A DNA stretch of 64,000 nucleotides from Osmia lignaria lignaria (taxonomy: Eukaryota > Arthropoda > Insecta > Hymenoptera > Megachilidae): positions 10,625,888-10,689,887 of the forward strand of contig NC_135042.1 in NCBI RefSeq assembly GCF_051020975.1, in the 5' to 3' direction. Shown here in pieces: positions 34,591 through 47,425 of the stretch (position 1 is the stretch's first letter; each line of letters starts with the position of its first letter). The notes beneath the pieces are model-generated. The model ran no database searches. It was given only the letters and a program-made list of their open reading frames with translations, and was not told the origin of the DNA. The position numbers were made by a program, and so were the translations under genes.

Positions 34591-37500
34591 TAACATTATC
34601 GGGATATATTGTACAGTCTTTAGTATTGTTGCGTGTAAAGATTAAAGATATTTATTGATTACTATTATTGTATATTTCATAAATAAATTTTCTAAAGAAC
34701 TCCAGAAATGAAAAGACCTATCTCTGGGCTAATTGTTAATTCGCATGATCGCCCACGCAGATCGAACGCTACGGGGCTGAAGCATAGCGTCAAAGTACTA
34801 CTAATTCAAGTAACACGATGCACGACATACTTTTCTGTCTTTCCTTCTTTAACAATACGATCTTTCATCTCTTTTCCTTTGCCCTCCCCACCTATCCGGG
34901 ATAAAATAAACTCATCAAAGTCTTAGTAAGCTATAAAGAAGCAGGGTCAAATGATTCTAATAAGTCTTAATTCTCTTCTACATCCTGCACTTTCGAACTC
35001 TATTATCAATTTTGTTTCCTAAATAATTACCATCATAAAAATGGCATGCTATCATTCTTGTTTCGAGTTTGGAGAGGACTATCGAATTCAAAAAGAACCA
35101 TATGAAATTTCTAAGATGGCTAATAGAAATTTAATCTAAATTTGAATTTAAATTTGTTTGAAAATGAAAAATGTTGAAACGATTGAATCGTTAAATGTGC
35201 AAAGAATAAATGGGACAAGAGTTTATGGTATATGGGGTTCAGTTGTACCCCCTTGGCAGTGGCTCGAGTTAATTCGAACTTCCTCTCGTTGGATGAGATT
35301 CATTCTCCGAGTATCCGGCGTAGGCCTACGCACAGCATTCTACCCAATTTAATAAACTCTTCTAAATTGCTCGACCGGGGCCATTCCCTCGTTCAATCAT
35401 GAATTTTCCCTGGAAATCCAAGGAAAATTCACTAAATTTCACTCGGCTAGGTCGGCCACGGAGTCTGCCTTTGCCATCATTGTTATTGTCAACATTTATA
35501 GTTGCAATTATTCAGAATACGACCAGAATGGAATCATGAACTTTTCTAAAATTGATTTCCCTTCATTAATTGATAGTGCCAATCACCGATGGCTCCTACA
35601 TTATTCATCTATACAATCCTCGAAATGTTTGCGCCAATCGCTATGAAATTTATATAATCTACATTTAATCTGTGTAAGAACAGAATTCGAACCGTAAGCA
35701 TCTATTTCGATCTAAGACAAGTCAAATATATATTCTTCAAGACCAGAACAGCTATATCGCGTTGTAAAGGCATCTGTGGCACACGTGATCTCCGAAAACA
35801 CCTGTGCACGTGTGGCCTCTGCATGTTGCGAGCTGGATTTCCGACGACATGCTCATTTCGACTTAAACCGTTGCCATATAGATGTTGACGAACAACGAAA
35901 TTGTGTACAATTGTGTTACTTGTGTACCAAAAATAAAAAATTTATCTAAAATGCAATACTAATCAAAGTATCCTTGCAGAACAGGTGAGTGTTGTTTATA
36001 AGAAATAGCATAATTACAAATATCAACGTGCCCTCCATATGCGATGATGTTTAAATATTTTCTAATTTGCAACGGTCTAATCATTTATGTACCATTATCA
36101 GTAATCCCGTAATATCAACTTTTATAATAATTTACTGTAAATGTACAAAAATTCTGGTCGTATAGAGGGTTCAAGAAGACTGACCGGGCAACGTGATATC
36201 GATTCACGTTTTATTTAGACGAGACTAAATGAAAGTAGCCGTCGTAATCGATGCACAATAGATCGTCGTCGATGGAAGAAAAGGCCACGTAACACAGGGA
36301 TTGTATACTAATAAAAGGTACGAGGCGCGTGGCTTAGATCGTTTTAAATCAGTAAAATGGACCCGCATGAGAAAATCGAGCCTGAATCTATCTCCAGCCA
36401 GGCCTCGTGTGACGATTATCACGAAATGACCAAACTATTTCTATAGAGCGATTGGTGCTGCAGCACGTAACGCATTCGGTGCCATAGGGGCACACGGATC
36501 GCATACACAATCGGCAAGTTGTCCTTTTCCTCCATTAAACTCCCTGTATATGACTACCCGTCATTCTTCGTCAATTTGCACGGACGAACCAGCTCACGGC
36601 CCTTCGACCAATTATTTGCTCAACGAATTTCTAGCCTCGACGTCGATAGCCTTTGACGGTCGAGAAACACGCGTGTGGAAAAAGGACAACTTTCAAGAAC
36701 TTCGATACAGATGATTCACCATCATGACCAACTATTTAAACTGATGGATCTATTTGGGATACTATGTATTTATTCTATTTACTTACATTACGATGAGAAA
36801 CGATGTTTGGACGCAACAGGACAAGGTACGTAGAGATTGTTGATAATGTTGAATGTGAGAACGATTTCAAATCTTCTAATTCACTTTCTCTTTTCTGAAA
36901 CAGAAACAAAGGAGGTTAGAAATACGAATACGAATGTTTAAACAATATATAAGAGCTTTTTCATATTATTTACAGGAAAGAATTCGAATCAAAGAAGATA
37001 TTTCGATTTGTGACCGTAATAATGGGCGGGAAATTAACGCGCTCGTTGCTACGTTCACAAATTAAACTATCTTCTCGGCAGGTGTCTCGCGGAACGGTAT
37101 CGATAAATCGAACAACTACCCTATTGGTGAATAACTTCTCGATCGAGAACGTTCCTTCGGTCACGATTTCCATGGTAAATCGAAAGGAAAAGTAAGCACG
37201 AAATGCGATAAGAAATATCGTGTGACTAATGACTAGGAAAATTAGATCCATCCCGGCATATATATTTGGGCCTAAATTTCGTGTAACGCAGTCAGAAAGC
37301 AATTGTCAAGGATTGCAGAGCCCAAGAAAACTTGCTTGTCTACTTCAATTTGCTTGTCTGTCTGCTAAGTAGTAGTGCCGTAGGTGATATTCTACAAATT
37401 CACCTCGACACGATTACTTTTCATACAGACAAGTAACAGCTACAATATTTCGAAAATATTTTGCCAAATATTTCAACAAATACCATTAGATAGCAGTTTT

Positions 37501-40500
37501 GGTGTTAAATTTAGTATTTTTAACCGATGAAGTTGGATGTAAATCTTACCTGCGCGGTCAGAACATGGCGCGAGGGAACCTTCAGGACGTTGGAAACGGT
37601 TTCGTCTGTTTTCAGTTAATCGAGGTCTTTAAACGCGTTACTAATATTACACGATTTATTACCGAGACTTTATTGATTGATTTTTAGCAAAGAGCCACTT
37701 ATTACACCTCCAAAAGTAAAATATACACGGAAAACGACTAAGAGGGACGCGGGAACACCACTTCCGAATACACCGAACCGGAAACGAGGAGAATCGAAAG
37801 GATATCTCTCGGCCAATCAGCGCCACGAACGCTTCATCGTTCGAGTCCGCGGTTCTCATAGGATGTACTGCTGATATCAAATCAAGGTTGTTTAAAAAAA
37901 CATATATTTGTTAAATTTTGTAAGAATATTACATTAAATTATTCATTTTAATTTTATACGTATTTTTAAATGTGACCAATGATTTATTTTTGTTACAATA
38001 TTAATACCTACTAACCTACGTTCATAGGTTATGGTCAATGTAGTACATTCAAGAAACATTGTACTAATTTCAAATAAGGAAATAAATCATGCATAAAACA
38101 ATGATTTAACACAATTTCTATGTCGTGAATTTGAAATATAACTACTTTCTTTATTATATTCGAACATTTTCGACGTATTAAACGTTCGTTCCTGTACAGT
38201 TCGATTTCGAATCGTATTTCGATACGGCGGAATAATTGAATTGGCGGTAAGCGAAGGTTGAAAAGCACTCTCAATAGAGAGAATCTAGCGAACGGTTGTG
38301 TCGTCAGCCGCGCGATTCAAATCGTGCGCCAAGGCAAGGCAATAAGGATTTGGTCAGTCGGTGAATGGTTTGATAACAAGCGATGGAAGGCAGGCACAGG
38401 GGAGACGCATATTGCCCGTCGGTTGGCCGACCATTCAGTGACGCGATTCTTCACTGTCCGGCACTGATTTCAATTGGTAAATTGATTTGGAACGATGGTA
38501 AGAGAGAAAAAAAGAGAGAATGATGAGGTTAGACGGGGGTGGAGAGGTTTGGAGGCCATAGTATGCAGAAGAAGATAAAGAAAGAACCATATACACCACC
38601 ATCGTGACTGGGTGTACCGTCACACAGCACAGAAAACGATGGCGGTGGCAGTGGCAGTGCCTCTCTTGCGAACCGTTAATAGGTACTGAACGCTGGTTGA
38701 ATGCTTAATGCACCGTGCTTCTAGGATTAAATTGACCAATCATTTCCCGCGCGGCAAGGAGCGGCCAATTACAGCGCTCGTCCGACTATATTAAGCCAAT
38801 CAAGAACAGTTTATCGCTCAGTCGTCGGTCTGCTGTCGTATCGCATGTGTCGTGCGCGTGTTTCTTTTTTTTTTTTTTTTTTTCAAATAATTGTAACTCT
38901 TGAAACAAATGACTCGCGTGAGAAGAAACGACCACTTGTCACGAGTTTGCCCGCGATATTTGTCGGTTTCAACGAGATCGTTCAGTGCTAAGCTCGCGTT
39001 TTTTACAATTTATCCCCGTTTAACGTCGCGGATATGTCGCGAATGTTTGAAATTGTTGGATCGAATCGAACGAAGAGCAGTTCGTTAAATTAAAAGGAAG
39101 AATTGTGCAGGAACGCGGGAAAGTCACGTGAAAATAATGTTCCGAGCGGGAACGCTTATTTTTCAACATACGCTTCGCACGTATGGTAATACTCATTCAT
39201 TCCTAGTGGCGTTTCGTATTTCATTCGAGATCATGTTTCTTGTGATTACCGTGCATTTCCTGTTGTTAACTTTTTCATTGATCGATCGAGCTCCAAATAG
39301 TTGTCGCACTTCTCTTCGAAATCGAATCTAGATAAAATCAGTGCAGTGTTCACGAAAGATCTCAACGATATTCCGAGGTCACTGGGTGAGATCGTAGCAA
39401 ACGATGACGATTCCGAAGAGCTAAATGCATCGTGTTATTACATTAATAACGACGGAAGAACGCATCAATGACCAGTAATGTTGAATAGAAGCTAAAGGTC
39501 ATGAGATTTCCTTCGATTGTTCGGTCATGTACGACACGATTACTCTTGAATGTTAAACATAGTACAGGAGCCTAATAATATGTATTGTTTTTAGGAATCA
39601 TTCGCATAGCTATTAGCTTTATTTAAAACAGAATAACAACAATGTAAATCACGTGTTCAAGAAAAATCGACTTGTTTGTATGGATTAGATATCAAAGTAA
39701 CTTTCGTCTTATTTCCCTCGTAAATACGTTCACGACCACGCAAATAAGATTAACTCCTAACCACTAAAGTCACCTCCGATAAGCGGAAACCATTATTAAT
39801 ACATTTTGCGAGAAACATTCGCCGATCTCGCTGTAATTCTTACCGACGATCGTTCAGATTTGTCTTCTTTCGATTGTTCGGTAGAAAACATAACTCTGCA
39901 TAATCCTAACACCGATACACGATCCTTTATCATGGCTCGGTTTTCTTTCATTCGCGAAGATACATAGGCCGTTTGCGTGCTCCTCAAAACTCGATTGCTC
40001 CCAACTACATACTTATGTTTTTCCATACTCGGTTTACATCTGAAACGAGATCGCACGCGACCGCACATGTAACCCCGCAAAAGTATCGTTCCAACCTGAC
40101 ACTTGACAAACATATCGAAGCCTCGAGAAATAAAACGAGAAGGAAAATGCACCGACACGATCATCGGTGTCGATCAAGGAAACGACAAGCATCGTAGTCC
40201 ACCTACGAAAACAAACGATTCTTCCTTACAAATATGTACAACATGCTGTACATTGTAATTAAAGGCATGATTTGGTTGTTCTGAACATAATGGTACCCGG
40301 AACCGTGGTTCGCTTTTATCTTTGCGACTTCTTGACCCCGACGCGTACGATAATGTCTAGAAACACAAGAGAACGGTCTCCGAAGAAAGTCGAAGGTCCT
40401 AGAATCGGAGTAGCATCGATGAAATAAAGTTTTTAACGAGAGAACTTTGAACGTGTAGGTTCAAAGCGAAAACGGTAACGATGCCGGAGGCCAGAGAGTT

Positions 40501-42890
40501 TATTCACAGCTTCCTGTTACCTGTTGCATCTTCTCAATCTAGGTCTCTCCTGTCCTCTCAACTGTCGGGAATGACGCAATAATTGTAAGGCGAAAAATTG
40601 TGTCCGTCGAGACAGTTACGGGAAAATCGTAAACTATATCCCGATCTTGATACGAAAGACTCGTCGCTCTTAAAATAGAACAACGCTTTCGGTCGCGACG
40701 AGACACACAGTGGTCCAGGCTTTCTCGTGGCACCGCGAGATTTTTTCCCAACCGCGTGTCGGTAGGATTTTTCTCAAGTATCTTTTCGAGGCACGAATCG
40801 CATTTTTTTTATACATTTTCGTTCCTGGAACCCTCCTTCGCTTCTCGGAATCTTCTTTTCCCTCCCGTCTGTCATCCACCCACAATTTGCGCATCGTTGC
40901 CTAATAAGTTGACGAGCTATTTCACGAACACCCAGAGGGAGCCGACATTAACAGAAATTAACGTTAATTGGTCTACTACTCCCTCTATTTTCCCCTTCTT
41001 CTCTCCGGTCCGATGGTTCACGACTTCCCCTTTTCTGGAATTCTTCGCTTCTTTCTTTCGATCCTCTTACGTATCCGTTTTATCTTTCTCCTCGTTCGCC
41101 GTTGAACGTACTTTTTCTCTTTCATACGTCTGATCTTCGTCGAAGAGAGGAAAAAACGAAGCGCTACCAGCAAGAGAAGAGCAAGCGCGCGCGCGCATTA
41201 TGCGTGCAAGATGCGTGGCAGAAGGGGCCGCGCGTCCAGCTGAATCTGCAAGACCCGCGACATCTTCTAGTAATCCTCTTTGGCTTACGATGGATTTGCA
41301 TTTTTAACTCGACATTCTCGCAACAGCAGTCCATTTCGTTTTGCGGATACACAACTATTCGATAACGATGAATAGAAGAAGATGAAGAAGAAGTTCGGTG
41401 GTTGTTACTTCTATGCTTCACTAGCGCCGTGAATCATCAAACAGAAGTCTCGGAGAAATTTGTTCGAAAAAGATCGTGCTGACCAGATCCATCGACTCGT
41501 ACCACGACTAGTGAGACGGATGAATACGATGTTTGATGAAACGAGAAGCGTTATACGGAGGGACGCGGACCGACGAAATCAAAGATTCGATTGTAGGCTC
41601 CCTCTCTCTATCTCGAGTGCACGCATTTCCGTAGACGATATTATTATTCACGATATTCGTTTCATTTTACTTTCTCAAAATAACTAGGAAATTCACTTTC
41701 TCTTCTTTCTTGTATTTTGCAGCGGAACCGATCGACGAATTTAAGTAAGGTCTAATAACGAGAGCAGGGACGTGTTAATCGAAGTCCCCGGCACCTTTGG
41801 ATGCACCTTTTCGTTAGATGAAAAGGATCTCTGATTCAGAGCATTGTGAGGACTGAAGCAACAGGTTTCAATGCGATGTGGTGCTGCTTTGCGTTTGAAA
41901 TTTCTTGGAGAGAAGGAAGAAGGGAAGAAAGAACGAAGAGGCTACAATAGTGGGCGACTTTAATGACTTCTCGAGGTCGCTTCAATGAGTACCACTGTGT
42001 GTCAACGCGTCATTATAGTTTGCACGATATATAGTATACGGTACCACGTCCGGGCTAATAACTATGACGTAAATTTTTACTATCGGTACCGGTTAGTAAC
42101 AACTTTATATTTTTGAAAAAAATCTGTCTATTAGCGCGCTAATTCTTATAAATAGGGTAACTTTATTGACTTAGGACTTCTATCCGTTTCGTAAAACGAT
42201 TATAGCGTACGCATAGCGAATGTGTCACGCAATATCTATGGGGCTACTGTATTCTTCTGTCGATTATCTAATCTTGCGCTAAATTATAGCGAATCATACT
42301 CACTTACGTTACATTAGGATTTTCTTACAGGATAATTTCATTTGTTACAATTTCAACCATATTACCGTGTAATATATTTCACCGTATTAATACGTTCTTG
42401 AATACACGAATGCGCTCATACCGTGAACAAGGCTCTTCATTGTTTGTTAGTGAAGAATAGGCCTAACTGTGCAAGAACTAATACACTGGCTATTTTTTTT
42501 CTCTCTCTCTTCTTGAAGTAATATTTTTATTGATTAATTCTGTACGATACTGTTTATTATAGGGATTTGAAGTAACATGCCCAAGGAATAATATGACCGT
42601 CGATGGAATCATAAGATGAAGATGGACTACGATCAATGGATCATAAATCCTGTCCTGTTCCTAAGTACTAGTGCCGCAGGAGTGATTAGGTTGGGTTAGA
42701 AATTACCATATCTCCTGCTGCTCAAGTGCTTATCAATGGGTCGGGACGCACATCTACTTCTTCGTTCATATGCTGATACTTCTATATGAATTGGAATATC
42801 TTTCAAGCAATATTGCAGTTTATTATATCGCAATTGCGTATAGTACAACATAAAATTGTTTTTATGAAAAAATGAAAAAAAAAGTTGTTT
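34591..42890. other. Long region with no recognisable protein gene
   Basis: More than 8 kb between VPS51 and Medea. Open frames are all short (for example 40756-41133) and lack splice partners or family resemblance. CpG-rich patches near 36450-36700, 38260-38870 and 41160-41260 could be promoters or non-coding 5' exons of Medea. A run of 19 T is at about 38865-38883. An lncRNA or regulatory role is possible, but nothing in the sequence proves it. Confidence 0.4.
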
Positions 42891-42962
42891 TGGAGGAGCT
42901 GGGATTTGAACCCAGGACTTTCAGCATGCGAAGCAGACACTCTACCACTGAGTTACACCCCC
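42891..42962 (-). tRNA. tRNA-Ala (anticodon CGC), slightly degenerate
   Basis: The minus strand reads GGGGGTGTAACTCAGTGGTA..., with D arm ACTC/GAGT, anticodon loop TTCGCAT, T arm CTGGG TTCAAAT CCCAG, acceptor 3' side CTCCTCC and discriminator A, 72 nt in all. The G3:U70 wobble pair that marks alanine tRNAs is present. There is a T:T mismatch at 6:67 in the acceptor stem and another in the middle of the anticodon stem (TCTGC/GCTGA). Boxes A and B for Pol III are intact. It may be a minor functional gene or a recent pseudogene. Confidence 0.7.
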
Positions 42963-43341
42963 ATTTAAGTAGAGCTTCTTTCGCTTTGAAGAAGAAGCGC
43001 ATAATTTTATTTTAAATAAAAATAAACAAAGAATTAATTTTATTCTATTGTATATTAAAAAATAAGATCGTCCAATCTAATTTTGTATTTTTAAATATAT
43101 TATTATATTGTATTTTGTATTATTGTATTATTTTGTAATCAATACGTAATGAATAAAGATATACTGCCTGAATATCTACATTTTTGAAAATAATAAACAT
43201 TCTTCATCATATTTTAACTGCATTAAAGCTTTTCAACACAGCTGTACAGTAATAGTACTGTCAACCGATAACATAAAGGAATATTTGGTAAAAGTTATAT
43301 GAGAAAAAAGGAATAGATGAGACGACTAACAATAAGACGCA

Positions 43342-43785
43342 ACCAGTGACTACAGATGCAAAAAGACTAGACATGCCTTTGTTCTCGAGGAACATGATTT
43401 TGGGAGTTTCAAACACCCCCAAGTGAAGTTAGGTCTGCGTGCAGAGAGCAGAGTCGGTATTACAGTCGCGCCTGTTTTAACAATCCCTCTACTACCACGC
43501 CGCACATACGCAACTGAAGACACAATTTTGACTCCCTTTGATTTTATTTTTTTGGAAATCAGTTAAAATCGGCACCAGACCCAAAAATTATTAAAAGAAT
43601 GTGTTTTTTTTGTTATCAGTGCGAGGTGGGGTAAGAGAGAGACTGGTAAAACAGGCATGATTATCATACCGACTGTGATCTCTAAGTGTAGACCTAACTT
43701 CACCTAGGGGTGTCTGAGACCCACTACAGTCGTGACCCTCGAGAACAAAGGCACGTCTGGTCTTGTTGTATCTGTAGTCACTGGT
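43342..43785. mobile_element. Foldback element family C, full copy
   Basis: Palindrome of about 440 bp. The left end 'accagtgactacagatgca' mirrors the right end 'tgtatctgtagtcactggt'. Inner arms share 'gcctttgttctcgagg' and 'aagtgaagttaggtct'. The loop is around 43490-43640. No ORF. It lies in the region upstream of Medea. A fragment of the same family is at 52066-52170. Confidence 0.85.
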
Positions 43786-44163
43786 ACGGTTCTACTAGGT
43801 TCTACTGATGTCGCAACGATTCAATCTAACCTCCGAAAAAAACTAGCAGCGTCCTACTCGAAGTAACTGTCAGTTCACGGTACGTCATCGCAAAAAGATT
43901 CGAGTAAGGTTATTTCGTACATAATCGACTTGTATTAGTTCGTCAACCGATTAGGTTTGTTCTGTGTTTATTAATATTTCATAGTTGATTGCTTCCGATA
44001 TATTTAACTGTTTTACACTTTCAGCGAATCCACGTCTACGACACATGGCTAGCAGATCGTTGTTAGATGGTAAATCATAAAAACTTAAGTACGTCGAAGC
44101 CAAGGATAAGAATAGTGTCTCAATCGAAGAATTGGAACGGTATTCGCCACGGCTTTCACAGAG
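43786..44163 (+). promoter_or_regulatory. Probable Medea 5' UTR and promoter-proximal region
   Basis: Short stretch between the foldback element and the Medea start codon, with CpG-containing sequence just upstream of the ATG. No TATA box can be defended. Assignment rests on position only. Confidence 0.35.
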
Positions 44164-47100
44164 ATGGTTGGATTGGCGGGCGGGGGAGGTCATCTGTATC
44201 CCTCGCCCCCAATGCAACCTAATCCAGAATGTAAGTTCTGATTATGCTATTTTGTACAAATGTTCCAAATTTTGATGTTTCTTTGGTACTCCGTCGACAC
44301 AAATTTATTATATAATATAAATACCTGTGTATAGTGAGAGAAATGACAGGAATCGCTCCTAGTGCCCCGACTAGTGCAGATGCATGTTTAAGTATAGTAC
44401 ATTCGCTCATGTGCCACCGTCAGGGTGGTGAAAGTGAAGGATTCAGCAAACGTGCCATTGAATCTTTGGTGAAAAAACTTAAAGTGAGCATTACTACTTA
44501 AATAAATTTATATTATTGAGAAACTTGATTCTAAGTTATGGAAGAATTCATATTTTTATTTTTTCAGGAAAAGAGAGATGAATTAGATAGCTTGATAACA
44601 GCTATTACTACAAATGGAGCACATCCCAGTAAATGTGTTACAATACAGAGAACTCTTGATGGTAGGCTACAAGTTGCTGGTCGTAAAGGTTTTCCACATG
44701 TTATTTATGCACGAATTTGGAGATGGCCAGATTTACACAAGAATGAATTAAAACACGTCAAATACTGCCAGTTTGCTTTTGACTTAAAATGTGATTCTGT
44801 ATGTGTAAATCCGTATCACTATGAGAGAGTTGTATCTCCTGGCATAGGTATGTTATGAAACATATTTTTTGCTTATTTCCATAAAGAGATCATGTGCTTC
44901 AATCAACATTCTTTTCGTTGCATTGTTTCTTTCCAAAGCTTCTGTGAATTCATTTGTAGCACCATAAGTGTAAATGATTTATTGTTGTGGCCTTGGTGTA
45001 TGATGGAATGGGTTGGTTTCCCCGCACAGACCCGTTCTTTACAGACCTATCTGGGCTGACTCTACAGTCGGGAGTAGGCGTGGGACCAGGTAGATTGGTC
45101 AAAGATGAGTACTCGGTTGGCGGTGGTGGAAGTGCAGCGGCCGGTGCAGTAGGAACTGCAATGGATGTTGATGGAGAAATGAACCAAACTATTCAACATC
45201 ATCCACCTGCTCAACCTACATCATCCAATAACACTCAACCCTCTCAACAGAGTTTTATACCAGGCTTAGCTCCGCCTAATCCAAGTAAGTAAAATTTTGT
45301 ACTTATTTTTTGGAAAATTTTATTATCCATTGTAAAAATTGTGTATTATCAAGATAATGACAAATATTTGTTCATATACAAAATGCTTTGATTTATTTAA
45401 ATATGAAGCATGTGTATGTAATAAAAATTTTATGATATTGAGAAATGCATATAAGTAATAGAGGTGCTTTGTTGTTGCAATATTAGATTATAAAGAACTT
45501 TTATCTTTTTCTTGCAAATTTTTTATTAATAATGCTTTATTTGGTATTACCTTTCATTGCTAGTTCAGTTTCATTTTAGCTTTATTCTTTCTTTTTTCCT
45601 TTTGTTGTTTGACACAGCTAGTGGTGAGGGTGTGTTTGGCAGTAATGGGGGAGGGAATAATAATGGTAACCCACACAATAAATTGGATGAGAATAATTGC
45701 CCCAGGCAAACCTGGATTCCTACACCTCATCATCCTACAACGCGTAACATTCATCATCGTACGTATATAATAGAATGCTTTTTTATATTCTTATTATTTT
45801 CCGTCTATTTGCTGTTTTTTTTCTTTTGCTTCGTGCCAACTTTGTTGAGATTGGTAGTAAAATTTTACATGTAATTATTTTCAGAAATTATGGACAGTTT
45901 GAGTATGATTGAAATTTTATGTTCTGTTGCCTGTATTGTGTACGAGTTGTATTTAATTTTGCAGCAGTAGTACATCCAATGAGTCACACCGTAGGTAGCC
46001 AACAGCAGTCATTGAGTTCATCTGGTGGAGGTAATGGTGCACAAATGCTGAGTCCTTCCCAAGGACAATCTACTGAAACATTTTATGGAACAAATACTCC
46101 TCCTCAAGACCTTAACCAACCATCTACTGTTGATGCATTAACAGCATCCTTAGGTATATGATTGTACTTTTTATAACTTCATTGATATGTAAAATAGAAT
46201 TAAAAAAAATATATTTTAATTAGGAGAAGGTCAAAGTTCTCCTGTATCACCTGTACACCTTCATCATCCAAATGGATTTCCAGTGGGTACAGCTTCTTAC
46301 AATTCAGGTGCTCCGCAGTGGACTGGAGCTAATACTCTTACATATACACAAAGCATGCAACCTCCGGATCATAGGCATCTTCATCCTACCTCTTTCTGTG
46401 AGTTAATAATAGAAAAATACGTCGTACTATTTTTCGAATTTCATCATTCATATTTCCAATAGGGGGTGGTCATGGAGGTGAAGTAGGTGGAAACATTGGT
46501 GGTTTACTTTCTACGCAACCAGCGCCAGAATATTGGTGTTCTGTTGGCTATTTTGAGTTAGACACTCAAGTAGGAGAAACATTTAAAGTAAGCAGCGGTT
46601 GTCCTACCGTAACAGTCGATGGATATGTCGATCCAAGCGGTGGTAACAGGTTCTGTTTAGGCGCATTGAGTAATGTACACAGAACAGAACAAAGTGAAAA
46701 GGCGCGACTTCACATAGGTATAACAAGTTATGCTTCCCATTCATTTCTGCCAATGATATTTAGTTACTGCAATTACAAACTTTTCAGGAAAAGGAGTTGT
46801 GTTAGATTTAAGAGGCGAAGGAGACGTTTGGTTAAGATGCCAAAGTGAACATAGTGTCTTTGTACAGTCTTACTATTTAGACCGAGAAGCAGGTCGTGCA
46901 CCCGGTGATGCCGTACATAAAATTTATCCTTCTGCGTATATTAAGGTCTTTGATTTACGACAGTGTCACAAACAAATGAGAGGACAAGCTGCTACTGCTC
47001 AAGCTGCAGCTGCGGCACAAGCTGCTGCTGTAGCGGGACATTTGACGCATGGAGCACCAATTACTAAAAGTTTGTACATTAGTTTTTTAATTACCGTAGA

Positions 47101-47425
47101 AGTAATTCTATAAATATTTGATTGATTGTATATTATAATGTAGGTCTTAGCGCAGCAGCAGGGATAGGCGTAGATGATCTCCGACGACTTTGTATTTTAC
47201 GTTTAAGTTTTGTGAAAGGCTGGGGTCCCGACTATCCCCGTCAAAGTATAAAAGAAACTCCATGTTGGATAGAGGTATGTATAATTTTACCATTGTTAAT
47301 TATTTTAACAATTGAAGAGTAAGTAAGATACATGCTTGGTATAGGTTCACTTGCACAGAGCTCTTCAGTTACTGGATGAAGTTTTACATACTATGCCAAT
47401 AGATGGTCCCCGCGGAATTGAATAA
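44164..47425 (+). CDS. Med: Medea, the insect Smad4 (co-Smad)
   Basis: Medea joins phosphorylated receptor Smads in BMP and activin signalling and enters the nucleus to control target genes. Exons: 44164-44230, 44335-44483, 44568-44847, 45030-45284, 45618-45758, 45965-46153, 46224-46397, 46463-46717, 46788-47069, 47144-47274, 47345-47425, all in phase, giving 667 residues. The MH1 domain (about 26-165) includes ADACLSIVHSLMCHRQGGES, the DNA-binding hairpin region TIQRTLDGRLQVAGRKGFPH and zinc ligands in CDSVCVNPYHYERV. The variable linker is rich in His, Pro, Gly and Ser. The MH2 domain (about 435-665) runs from PAPEYWCSVGYFELDTQVGE through YYLDREAGRAPGDAVHKIYP, a poly-Ala insert and GWGPDYPRQSIKETPCWIEV to HTMPIDGP. 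There is no C-terminal SSXS motif, as expected for a co-Smad. Two exons have tandem acceptors (45030/45045 and 45965/45968). An extra N-terminal segment (MVGLAGGGGHLYPSPP) precedes the usual MTGIAP start. Confidence 0.96.

Noticed and set aside
40756..41365. Two overlapping open frames in the gene-free region
   Set aside because: No splice partners, no recognisable motif, biased composition. Likely chance frames in CpG-rich DNA.
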